Shown here: positions 54,140 through 64,000 of the stretch, piece after piece | Layout: the number at the start of each line of letters is the position of its first letter | Position numbering within the stretch: position 1 is the stretch's first letter | Origin: Pseudocercospora fijiensis CIRAD86 | Lineage: Eukaryota > Ascomycota > Dothideomycetes > Mycosphaerellales > Mycosphaerellaceae | Assembly: GCF_000340215.1 (NCBI RefSeq) | Contig: NW_006921538.1 | Location: 1,922,001 to 1,986,000 of the forward strand | Length of the DNA: 64,000 nt | Direction of reading: 5' to 3' | Program-made: the position numbers and the translations under genes | The notes under the pieces: model-generated | Databases searched by the model: none | What the model was told of the DNA's origin: nothing | The model's input: only the letters and a program-made list of their open reading frames with translations

Positions 54140-56339
54140 CGGCTACAGGCTTCCTACGTTCGGATTCTTTATAGGATAACATACGCGTATCTAGTTAAGT
54201 CGACGTAACGCCTTCGTTAGAACTATTAGTTATAATAACCTTAGTCGTTGCGTAAGGGCCTCTAGTATATTTAAGCCCGAAGGCGCCTAGTCTTAGTCTT
54301 AGTCTTTACTACTATACGACTGTAGCACTGCTGTACGACTATAGCCCTTTGCGCCTTAAGACTATTATTCGACTATAGTACGCCTCCTCTTCTAGTAAGC
54401 GTATTAATATTGCTATACGACTATAACGCGCTCGATAACCTTTTTTTTCGTAGTGTCTCTAATACTTAGGGCGCGGTTACACTCTATTATTGTCTAGGTA
54501 CTAATAAGTGTCGCTTTAGCGAATAAGCTGTTATTATTTCGCTTAATAAGTCCCGTCCTATATACCTCGTGCTATAGTTAGTAATAGAATACGTTAATTA
54601 TTGCGCATTACGCGTAGTATATAGGCTATATATAATTCTAGTATGCTTCGGAGTGTATGCTTCTATAGCCGCTTAGTGCCGCTAGTTAATTAGATCCCCG
54701 GACGCTACTATTCGTTTTCTCTGCCTTGTATAGTAACTAGTTATCGGAATAATCGTTCTAGGGAGAGTCTAAGCAATAGAGGGCGTTAACGTAAGAGGGC
54801 TATCGTAGCTTCTCGAAGAGTGCTTACGCTCGATATATATTATCGCCCTACGTATCTATCCTTGCTATATATATTATAGTGCTAATAGCTGCGGTATAAT
54901 AAGTATAGTGCTAGTATCGCTAGTGTCGCTAGTATCGCTAGTATCGGTAACTTCTCGGGTTTCGGAGGCGGTTCTTAGTACCTAAGGCGGCCGTCGTTAT
55001 CGTGTTAGACACTTTTGTTAGCGCTATTTGCTAGAAATGCGCTTAATCGACGTATCTCGCTATATTAGTAATATACTATTATAAAAGTCGTAAAAGTCGT
55101 AAAAGTCGTAAAAGTCGTAAAAGTCGTATTATAAATACGCGGAAGGAAGTAGCTATAACGTTTAATCCTACTAATTAAGCGCTCTGCTATACTAAATCCG
55201 GGGTCTTAGCGGGACTCGGTATCCTTATCGCTTCCTCGAATTTACGCTTCTCGACTAGCTCTTATATACGATTTTTACGATACCTACGACTACGATACTT
55301 ACAACTATTTATAAGCCCTTCTTAGCAAGCGCGTTAACAGCTAATTTAATATACTTAACTACGAGGGCAAGCCTATAAGGATACGATAGAAGAGCCTGCT
55401 TAGTAAGCCTATAAGGATACGATAGAAGAGCCTGCTTAGCGAGCTTACGAGGACACGATAGAAGAGCCTGCTTAGCTAGCTTATAAGGATATAATAGAAG
55501 GGTAGCGAGGAAGGACCTTATTAAATGCTAATTCTAGCTTCTAGCACTAGTACTAGTACTAGGCCTATACTCGTAGAAGCAACTTAACTAGCTCTCGTAG
55601 AAGCAACTTAACTAGCTCTCGTAGAAGCAACTTAACTAGCTCTCTCGTAGAAGCAACTTAACTAGCTCTCTCGTAGAAGCAACTTAACTAGCTCTTATAG
55701 AAGCAACTTAACTAGCTCTCTCGTAGAAGCAACTTAACTAGGCCTATACTCGTAGAAGTAACTTAACTAGGTATTATACGCTAGCTCTCGTAGAAGCAAC
55801 CTAACTAGGCCTATACTCGTAGAAGCTACTTAACTATCTACTACCTACTCGGCAGATACTAGGATAGGATGTTATCGTTAACTCTACTGCTACAACTGCT
55901 TACTATACTTAGGCTTCTCGTACGAGCGCCCTCGCTATATAGACCCTTAGTAGCCGTAGGAATGCGAATATTACGACTACTACGACGACTAATATAGGCT
56001 TATATTAACCACTCGGTTGCTTTATCGATAGTTATCTCTTCTTCTTCTTCTTCTTCTTCTTCTTCGGTAAGGGTAGAAGTAGAGGCAGAGGCAGATCGAC
56101 GGGCGCCTAATAGCTAAGCACTACGGCGATAGCGCTTCCTAGCTAGTAGTACGTCGGTAGAAGGCCTAGCAGGATTAGTACTATTAGAAGGAGGGTTAGA
56201 AGGTACCGCCGCCGTAGCAGGTGTCTACTAAGTCTATTAAGCCTACTAAGTCTGTTAAGCCTACTAAGTCTATTAAGCCTGCTAAGTCTGTTAAGCCTAC
56301 TAAGCTAGGCTGCCCTATATACCGGACTAGCGTATAGTA
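54140..56339. other. RIP-mutated region of the 18.7 kb element dense in tandem repeats
   Basis: No gene is defined, although a plus-strand Cys-containing stretch (CYRxLYCYNC near 55870-55900) hints at a lost zinc finger. Repeat blocks: 9-bp near 54903-54950; 10-bp AAAAGTCGTA near 55084-55127; 36-bp (ATACGATAGAAGAGCCTGCT) four copies at 55370-55500; 24-28 bp (CTCGTAGAAGCAACTTAACT) about ten copies at 55568-55835; TTC microsatellite at 56036-56066; 15-18 bp (CTACTAAGTCTATTAAGC) at 56225-56300. Confidence 0.75.
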
Positions 56340-59010
56340 TTCGCAAAGGCAGATCGCCTTAATAACTAGTTTAGGTTGCGCTACTCTGCCTCTATCTACT
56401 ATAGAGTCCTATAGGTTACTAGACGTAGATCGGCTAAACTACCTTTAGGACCCTATTCTTCTCCTACCTATTTAGTAGTATCTACGATAGCCTTCGCTAT
56501 AGCATCCTGCTTTGCCTTCTATTCTGCCTTATAGGCATCCTAGTTAGCGTATATAGCTTTAGCAATGCTAATAATAATAGCAAGCAACTCGTCGAGATCC
56601 GTATCCTTATACTGCTATCTATTTAATTCTAGTACGACCTACAGCAACCGATCTTTGCTAAGATTTACATCCTCCTATATATCTATTAACCGAGCGAGAA
56701 GGAAGACCTCCGATATGGACTATATTAGTCTATCCTTTGTGTATATACTGGCTAGTATACGAAATAGGCGGTTCTTACGCGGGTATAGGGTATTAATCTT
56801 CTTTAAGTACTAGTCCTTAATATACTTAAGCCTAAAGCTCGGTCTTATGCCTTTGCCTAGCAGGTTAACCAGCTTAACGCGCTTAGCTAGTAGTTTAGGT
56901 AGATTAGCTATTAGATCGGTATTATAGAAGTTGTAGCAATCTCTTCTATCTACTTAGCCTAGTAGGTACGGAAACTAGGTTAAGTGTTCGCTATAGTGCT
57001 TATTTATTACTACTCGAAAGCAGCGGCCTAGTATCTTCAGGTAATCGTTTAGCGTACCTAAGAAGACCTTCAGAATGTTCTTCCGGCTCTTAAGCTTAGA
57101 TTTATTCTATATATTACTCTCCTTAGATTTACCCTTACGGCCTCTAGAAGCACTATCTCTAGTATCGGTATTAGCGTTACTATATATATCGTCTTAGTCG
57201 CTCGTACTACTAACATCCTCACTAGGAAGCTCTTGTCGCAACTTGCTAGGTCCGGCAGTATATACGCCTCTGCCTCTGCTACGAGTACCTCTACCGCGAC
57301 TACCTCTACTACGACTACGACTACGACTACGACCGCGCGACTACGACTACGACTACGACTACGACTATAATAGTAGAAGGATAGAAAGCATGCTAGTACC
57401 TTCCGGTATACGCTTAATATAGTCCCCGGTATAGTATAGTATAAAGAAGAATATACAAGGTCGATAGAAGTACGGCTTATCGAAGAATCCCTCTATATTT
57501 AATAGAGCTAGTCGCCGAGCAATACGACTAAGTCGCTACTAAAGGTCTCTAGGATTGCGAGTAATATTAAACTTCTATTAGTATATATTAGCGATATTAG
57601 GTACGTCTAACCTAATACTTGCTGTAGTAGTCGCTGCTATATAACGAATAGCGGAGTCTAATTTGCAATACTCGTCGTATCGGTCGTCCTAGTCTAGCTT
57701 TAGTACCCTCGTAGTATAGAAGGAGATAGTACGGGTAGTATTAACGCCTAGACCTGCTGGGCTATATCAGTACCTCTTAGTTAGATCCGGATTATCCTTA
57801 GTTAGATATAGCAACTAGCTACGGGCGATATCGACAAAGTTAGCGATATACTTATAGCTATTAATAAACACTAAGGACTTGCGTATATTCTATAGTATTG
57901 CTAATCCCTTCGTAATCTCCTTCTCTTCTCTATTAGGAATTAGTAGATGGGATACGGCATTGTCGATTACTATATATAATATATCGTAGTCGGTTAGATA
58001 CTCCCTCGGGATAAACTTAATAATATATATAATTTCTAGGCGATCGATGCTACTACGGATAATCTTAGTCTTATACGGGTTAGGGCCTTCCTTACGTATA
58101 CCGGCATACTTTATCGCATACTTAGTATACTCTTTATCTATAGTAGCCGAATTTAACAGAGTACTAGTGTCGATACGTAAGCGATCGCGCAATTAACCGA
58201 CCTACGAGTATTTATCGCGGAAGCTAGAAGGTTTACCCTAGTTATAGATTAGATATACCTTATCGATAACAACTAGGCCGACCTTCTCTCGTATACGCCC
58301 GTCGTTTAGTAGCGAGAGAAATTGCGGTAATGCTACCTATTCTAGGCTAAGTAGAATATACTAGAGCTTGCTATTAAGGATGTTCTTAAATATACCTAGG
58401 TCGATCTTCTTAGTTTTAGTAAAGATATATACTAAGTAGACTAGACTACTAGTATTGCTAGCTATACGCTTAATTACTACTACTTGTTCGGCGCCTAAGC
58501 GGTTTAATAGCACTACTTAGATAGTAATTATACTAGTTAGCATTATAAAGCCCTAGAATAGCAGACTCTTTCCCTCGCCTATACGAGCAATAAATAGGAC
58601 ATTATTCTAGCTATAGATAAGTACGTATATTACTATCTTCTACGCTAGTATAGGAACGAATACTAAACTAGGGTACTTAAAGTCGAGGAGTTTCGTTAAG
58701 CCCTTCTCGATAATTTCCGCCTAGTACTAAATAGTCTCCTTAAATTAGCCTACTTGCTATACTAACTCTTAAATACGCGCGAGGGATGTCTCTAGATCTA
58801 TAATCTTCTCGATACGCCGCTTAAAGTACTACGCCTATTCCGACTTTAGTTAAGGTAGCTTTATCGGAGGGATACTAAAGTCTAAACGTACGCGTATAAT
58901 AGCGGAGCGACCTAGTAGTAGTACTTAACACAGTTCTTAACGCTCGAGTTGCTACTTCTTCTAGCGCGCGGCCTTCTCGGCTAGGCGCTACTTATAGCGG
59001 GCTTTATCGC
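56340..59010 (-). pseudogene. RecQ-like DEAD/DEAH helicase relic
   Basis: The minus-strand reading gives motif I NNVLFIARIGEGKSLLFQG near 58600, motif II LVVIDKVYLIY near 58290 (expected D-E-V-H, changed by transitions), the segment FRDKYS with QLRDRLRIDT near 58215-58165, and motif III LLNSATID near 58155. It continues through DYDILYIVID near 57965 and an Arg/Ser-rich stretch (SRGRSRSRSRSR) encoded by the ACTACG repeats at 57300-57366. This is the layout of RecQ-like helicases in fungal repeat elements. Numerous TAG codons inactivate it. The gene is convergent with the DUF6589-like gene and ends close to the right terminus of the element. Confidence 0.7.
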
Positions 59011-59021
59011 TAGCTATACTA

Positions 59022-59100
59022 GATACTAGATACTAGATGCTAGATGCTAGATACTAGATACTAGATACTAGATACTAGATACTAGATGCTAGATACTAGA
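59022..59100. repeat. 7-bp tandem repeat (TAGATAC/TAGATGC)
   Basis: About eleven heptamer units lie directly upstream of the helicase relic; it is the counterpart of the heptamer repeat behind the DUF6589-like relic. Confidence 0.85.
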
Positions 59101-59679
59101 TAGACCTCGAGTCGAACTTGTTAATTAGCGGCCTCGAATAGTTTAGATAGCTTTCTCCGGCGGCGGTAAGGTCTAAACTAGACTATCGATTTAGCGTACT
59201 TTAATAGGCGGCGGAGCTTGTAGAATACTTAAAGTTTATAACTATATATTAGGTTTATTAAGATTAAGATATAAGTTAAAGATATTAGAGGCTAAAGGGT
59301 TAGTTTGCCCTACTAAGTCGAGGCAAGTATACGACTAAATTATATAGTAAATAGATACGTAGAGGTTATAGAGGGTACTAGAAAGGTAGTCCCCCTATAC
59401 TTTATTAACGTAGAAGAGCGTCGTTTGTTTACTTATAAAGTATATAGGGGTAGGTAAACGAGTTAGTCGAGAGTAGCAATTTACGTTTATCGATAATAAC
59501 TTTAGCATTTCTAAAGCGACTAGCTTATTAAAATAGCGGATATTCTTAATCGCTAAATTATCTAGGTCCCGTCTCTATAAAGTGCTATACTACGACTAAT
59601 AGTTATTAAGCTATATAGCCTATTCGATATGAAATATAGTAGTAGTAACGCAACCTGCACCCGCTAGCAACGGTTTGGC

Positions 59680-59794
59680 TTTAGGCGCTTCGCTAGAATG
59701 AGATCTCGAATAGCGCTAAACCTAATGTGGTATAGTATAGAAATGGAAGTTACGAGCAGCACACATATACGAATTTAACTACAAAGCGCCTAAA
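59680..59794. repeat. Right-end hairpin of the 18.7 kb element
   Basis: TTTAGGCGCTTCG (59680-59692) pairs with CAAAGCGCCTAAA (59782-59794) at 12 of 13 positions. The outer arm is part of the terminal inverted repeat. Confidence 0.75.
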
Positions 59795-59811
59795 TAGAGG
59801 TAGCAGTTCTC

Positions 59812-61960
59812 TACGTTATTGTAGGAACGTACTATCTTTTGCCTAAAACCTGTTAGTACGGTCCGTAGAGCCGCCTCCTCTCTTAAGCCGTATAGGGGTA
59901 GGCAATAGGGGCACTTTTACGTAGTTTTTATCGTGTTTCTTCCTAATTGTCGTCGTCGAATAGAGGATAATCGTATATTCGAGCCCCGTACGCGTATTCT
60001 AACCGTTTCTAAGTGCTATTACTGCAATAATGCTACTAAGAGAGACACGTGCGAATGCTAGTAAGCCGCTAGTACGATTAGACGACGAGGTAAATAACTC
60101 TGCGCTAAAGAAGAAGGTAATCTGTACTCTCGAGAAGACTATTAGTCCGCCGCTAATAAGAAGGAATAATGCTAATACGGCTTAGCAAGCAAAGGGTAGC
60201 TCGAAGAGTAGGTCTTCCGGCGGTAAGAAGAGTAAAGCGACTACCGACCTAATCGTTAATCCCTCGGGTCTACCGAACAAGGAGACCGTAGCGGCGCCGG
60301 TAGAGGAGACTAGCGGTATAGAACTACTAAAATCGGCTGTTTCTTCCTCCGCTACGACCTCTGTTTCCTCCTCTTTTAATACCGCGTAGGAGGCGGCTAC
60401 TACTACTAGCAGCTAAGCCGCTCTCGCTATAGGCAACGTTCCTATTACTTAACCTAGCTCTTTCTCGGACGAGACCTTCTATTATAAAGGATAGTAGACG
60501 GTGTTTAATACAACGAAGAAGGGTGCGGCGCGGACGATAGCAACGAAGGGTATGAAGTTCTTATCGGCGAACAAATAAGAGGCTTAGAACGGACATTCGT
60601 AGGCAGCGAAGATAGCGAAGTTAAACGGCTTAGCGGCATTCAATCGAGTCGTTATTCGTACTAGAGCGGACGGTTAGAAGTCGGCTTTTACTAGCGATTA
60701 GTATTAAGCTAGAGATAATATTAATAGCGATAAAGTCTATAGCGATACTCTAGATTGTAGTAAAGGATTAGCGCTTGCCTCGCGGAAGAATGTCTTTATT
60801 AATATCGACTTCTTAACGAAGCCTAAACTAGTAGTAGCTAGACCTTTAGGTATTAAGAAGTTAGGTAAACCGGCTTCTAATCCAACCTTAATTTAGCTTG
60901 CTAACGCCGGCGTTATAATAGCTAAATTAGAGGTACAGAACCGGTAAGACTATTATATTCTAAGAGACCTTCTTTGTAGCTGTAAAGACTGTCTAAATTA
61001 TTATAAGGCTAGTAAGCATGCTTGCTAGCGTAACAAAGCACTAAAGGACTATAGTAAGAACCACTTTCTGTTCTTTAACGCTACTATAATTGAGGGCTAT
61101 AAGGCTATCGCTTCTAGCGAGTAGAAACGAGATCTAGTAACTAATAAGCTCGAGAATAGGATGCCGGTACGTCTAAAGATAATAGTAATTAAGAGGAAGA
61201 TCTAGTTAGAGTTTTAGAAGGGTAAGGCTCGAAGAATGCGAGGCCGCCGAAGCAGTAAGTCCGACTCGCTACGTTAAGCTATTCCTGCTGCTGGAAGTTA
61301 GCCCATTATTTACAACAACTTCGGTAAGGACTTCGGTCGTATTCTAGATGGTAAATTACGCGGTAGTAGTATTATACCTAGCACGCTAAGCAAGACACCT
61401 GCTCGGGCTCTTATAAAGACTAGTCTGCGTAATGTTATACTACCGCGGAATATCGTACAGTACGAGAAGCTAACGGTAGAATTCTTTGACTAGGTTGCCT
61501 TATAGCGCGAATTCTAGGATTACGACTATTTAGGGCCTTATATCGCCTATTTCGTCGGCATAGGCTAGACGCTAGAGACTATCTGCAATTTATTAAAGGA
61601 CGACTAGCCGGCGGCACTTAGCAAAGTGGATAGTATGAGGTTAAGATTAAAGAAAGCTATCGTCGAGTTTATAAAGAAGAAACAGGATAAGATTATAGCG
61701 GCGGAAGCAGCCGCGGCGGAGGAAGGAGAGAAATTCTAAGAATCCGGGCTTTCTTTAGGCATCGATCTTTATATATCTACAATACATATAAACTTATAAT
61801 AAGCGGGAGATTCTTGCGGTAATAATACTTATTTAGCCCCTATATAGAATAGTTAATTAAACGCGTTAGTTATAGAACATAGAGAGCGATAGGCAAAGCT
61901 AGCGTTCGAATATATTTATTCGAATCTCTAACTCGGAGCTTTCCGCGCGCTAGTAGCGAC
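59812..61960 (+). pseudogene. Unidentified RIP-mutated coding relic right of the large element
   Basis: Between about 60000 and 61740 plus-strand frames read as protein: KCYYCNNATKRDTCEC near 60015 (a Cys-rich, zinc-binding-like start), then Ser/Ala/Thr-rich low complexity, and a basic/Ala-rich end (VEFIKKKQDKIIAAEAAAAE near 61655). Frames change at least once. It resembles a fungal transcription-factor-like or element-encoded protein, but no family is recognised. Nothing was seen at 61741-61960. Confidence 0.3.
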
Positions 61961-61968
61961 TAGTTACA

Positions 61969-63080
61969 TTACTCGAAATCTTCGAAGTCTACCTCTTGTT
62001 CGCTATCTTCCTCGTTATCTTTCTTAAATATACCCTTACTATTATAATACACTTCCGACAAGTCGTTAATTATCGACGGTAAGGTATTCTAAGCCTATTC
62101 TATCTATTAAGACTCTTCCGGGTCTGGCGCTATTGTGTTCTAGGCCGCGCCGGCGGTATATTCGAATTCGGCTAGATCGTACGGAATATCGACACTATTA
62201 ACGTTATATCTAGCATATCTAAACAACGCCTTCGATCTACGACCTCTATACTTATATAGGTACTAAAGCAAGTAGTCCTAGAAGCCGATAAACCTTGGAA
62301 GGTTATCTCGGTATTTTTTAATAACTTTCTTTAGTAGATTAAAGCTGCCCTCGATCGGGTTCAAATCCGGCGAATACGGAGGCAAGAATTCGAGATAATG
62401 CCCGGCATCTAGTATCGCCTATTTAACCCTCGCTCTATAGTAGATACTAGCATTATCTATTATAAAGATTATCGGCGGTCTATCTTTAAGGCAAGGAAGG
62501 ACTTGCTCCGTTAACTAGAGATAAAAGCGGTCCGAGTTAATAGAGCCCTAGAATACGTAGGTATAAGGCAAGTAGCCGTATAGCGTAAAGGTAGGTAAAA
62601 CTAACTATCTAACTTCTCGCTTTATATAGGCAATATTAACGCAAGTTAACCCTCTTACTAACTAGCTATACTTCCGCTAACTAGTCTTCTAATTATAGGC
62701 CGTCTTATCGATAAATACGAGTCGATCTACCGGCTATTTAGCGTACCTAATCGTCTATAGCGTACGCAAGAACGGATTGCGCTCCTTCGCTTCGCGTTTA
62801 ACCCTCTTACGAGTAAGACCTATCTCCTGCTTTAAGATCTTCGATAGCGTAGGCACCTTTACCTAAACGCCCTTACCGCTGTCCTTTATCGGTCGAAGCC
62901 GTAGAAACTCGTCTATAAGAGCTTGTATTATTTCTATAAGATAGGCGTCCGGACGGTCTTCGAGATATCTACGTAAGAAGTTACGTTCTTCTTATAGAAG
63001 AAGTGCCTTATTGCTACGCTTTAGTCCGCTAGTTTGCTTAGTATACAACGCTCCGAAGATGCGATATTTCTCTTAATATC
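61969..63080 (-). pseudogene. Tc1/mariner-type (DDE_3) transposase relic
   Basis: The minus-strand reading gives LVFIDKTAYN near 62720 (first Asp), PPIIFIIDNASIYY near 62470 (second Asp) and HYLEFLPPYSPDLNPIEGSF near 62400-62340 (final acidic residue), the unmistakable core of IS630/Tc1/mariner endonucleases. The upstream part contains helix-turn-helix-like sequence (TLSKILKQEIGLTRKRVKRE near 62850). The C-terminus is acidic and ends at TAA (61969-61971). Stops at Trp/Gln positions inactivate it. Terminal inverted repeats were not found. Confidence 0.85.
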
Positions 63081-64000
63081 TATATATAGATCTAATAGTT
63101 ATTAGCAACTTAATAAAGGTATAAACCTACTTAGCAGACTACCCTTTAGCAAACAGGTGTTATAGGGTAACGGTTAGTAAAGGACTAAGTTAATGCCTAA
63201 GGTATTAAGGCTTAGCGTTCCTTTAGGCTTTAGCGAGGCTACGCTTTCGTAGAACCTCTCTCTCTACGTACGATCTAATAATTAATCGGTTACTACACAT
63301 TAGGCTATGCCCCGTATTATAATCGTACGTTGCTTTATAACTGCCCTAGCCTCGATAGTATATCGTGCGCCGCCGTAGCGTCTAATTCTAAGTCCGCCGA
63401 CAGTCTCGAGCAATTCGAGCTAGAACTAGTCTTAGACGACGCGTAGCCCGCGATTATAACAGTTATAGCTAGTTACCTAGTCCTCGAAGCGTAGAAGACG
63501 CGTAAGTCGGCAGTGTTCGCGTAAGGCGATATACTATTAGTTCTCTTATATTCCGGTCGCTTCTTACGGACTAAGATAACGAAGAAGTTAATAACTTTGT
63601 AAACAAGACACTAACGCGCTCTAAATACGAGTTTTAGACTACAATTATTAACAATACCGACTTAACCGCCTCGACTAAGAAACAGCTTTATTAATAGATT
63701 AAACCTCCCTAATTGCGAAAGCCGCCGTTCCGATTTAGTATATCGGGCACTATAGAGCCCGCGGACTCGCAGTCCTAGACTCTCCGAAATGCGTTCTAGT
63801 CGCAATAGCCGCTTACGCCGTCTTAGTTCGATACTACTCTTAATTCTATAGAGCCCGACGATAAACCGTTATTCGACAAGAGCTAAGAGTAGCCGATAGA
63901 TAACAAGAATAAGGAAGAGGAGAAATCTAAGTTGTTCGAGGCGCGCCGCAAAGCAGCGGTAGGTAATACGCCCTTAAATGTGTATATACCTACGCGGCGC
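63081..64000. other. RIP-mutated DNA to the window end
   Basis: From about 63700 a plus-strand frame has protein-like texture (EEEKSKLFEARRKAAVGNTP near 63915) and runs off the window. It may be the 5' end of another element-encoded gene. No family is recognised. Confidence 0.35.

Larger units (their letters stand above)
41059..59803. mobile_element. 18.7 kb DNA transposon with 8-bp target duplication and hairpin ends
   Basis: The left end CTACCTCCGTTCAGGC (41059-41074) is matched by the complement of the right end (59788-59803), the latter with RIP-type C/T changes. The 8-bp CAGTTCTC lies on both sides, at 41051-41058 and 59804-59811. Both ends have inward inverted copies of their arms (separate entries). 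The ends match the MITE at 19389-20067. Inside, the order is a DUF6589-like gene (+), tandem repeats, a nested chromovirus (46994-54134), more tandem repeats and a RecQ-like helicase (-). Without the nested insertion the element is about 11.6 kb. An 8-bp duplication suits hAT-like families, but no hAT transposase was recognised; the DUF6589-like protein might be the transposase (inference). Confidence 0.85.

Noticed and set aside
55560..55840. CRISPR-like appearance of regularly spaced repeats
   Set aside because: Units are directly tandem without unique spacers, in a eukaryotic RIP-mutated region; it is a minisatellite.
56565..56813. 82-codon plus-strand open frame
   Set aside because: It lies opposite the reading of the RecQ-like relic and has no motif.

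Overview
The window looks like a chromosomal stretch of a filamentous ascomycete. The genes have one to three introns of about 45-60 bp, and they include a secreted GH7 cellulase, a GH18 chitinase, the TFIIH kinase, RNase P subunit Pop4, ribosome-assembly factor Rsa4 and mitoribosomal protein mS41. A Dothideomycete is my best guess, but that is inference. About half the window is repeat DNA carrying a heavy RIP-like signature: CpA/TpG are converted to TpA, CpG is spared, and Trp and Gln codons have become TAG/TAA. Several relics can still be read through these stops.

Layout. (1) 1-6535: a RIP-mutated relic whose frame ends in a SNF2-type helicase. (2) 6536-12857: a gene island with a zinc alcohol dehydrogenase (its 3' end damaged by RIP-like changes), mS41 and a Kin28/CDK7-like kinase. 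A 1.4 kb AT-rich fold-back element sits between the divergent mS41 and kinase genes. (3) 12858-16580: a complete PIF/Harbinger element with a TTA target duplication, a DDE transposase relic and a convergent Myb/SANT-like relic. (4) 16584-39193: the main gene island, with a metallo-beta-lactamase-fold protein, a 0.7 kb MITE with 8-bp duplication, a Ser/Thr-rich repeat protein, Pop4, GH7, PDX3, GH18, a cluster of six small SANT/Myb-like genes (30.0-36.5 kb) and Rsa4. (5) 39.2-41.05 kb: small hairpin repeats and apparently non-coding sequence. (6) 41059-59803: one 18.7 kb mobile element flanked by the 8-bp duplication CAGTTCTC. It carries a DUF6589-like gene (+) and a RecQ-like helicase (-), blocks of tandem repeats and a nested 7.1 kb Ty3/gypsy chromovirus with its own 5-bp duplication AGTAG. 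(7) 59.8-64 kb: more RIP-mutated sequence, including a Tc1/mariner-type transposase relic.

The most interesting signal is the element family in (4) and (6). The 18.7 kb element and the 0.7 kb MITE share terminal inverted repeats (CTACCTCCRTTCAGGC) and 8-bp duplications. At each of their four ends, the terminal TTCAGGC-type arm is repeated in inverted orientation 35-130 bp inside. The arm sequence differs between ends but remains self-complementary at each one. I know of no described family that combines hairpin ends, a DUF6589-like gene and a RecQ-like helicase.

Gene boundaries come from reading splice sites by eye. Boundaries of RIP-mutated relics are approximate.
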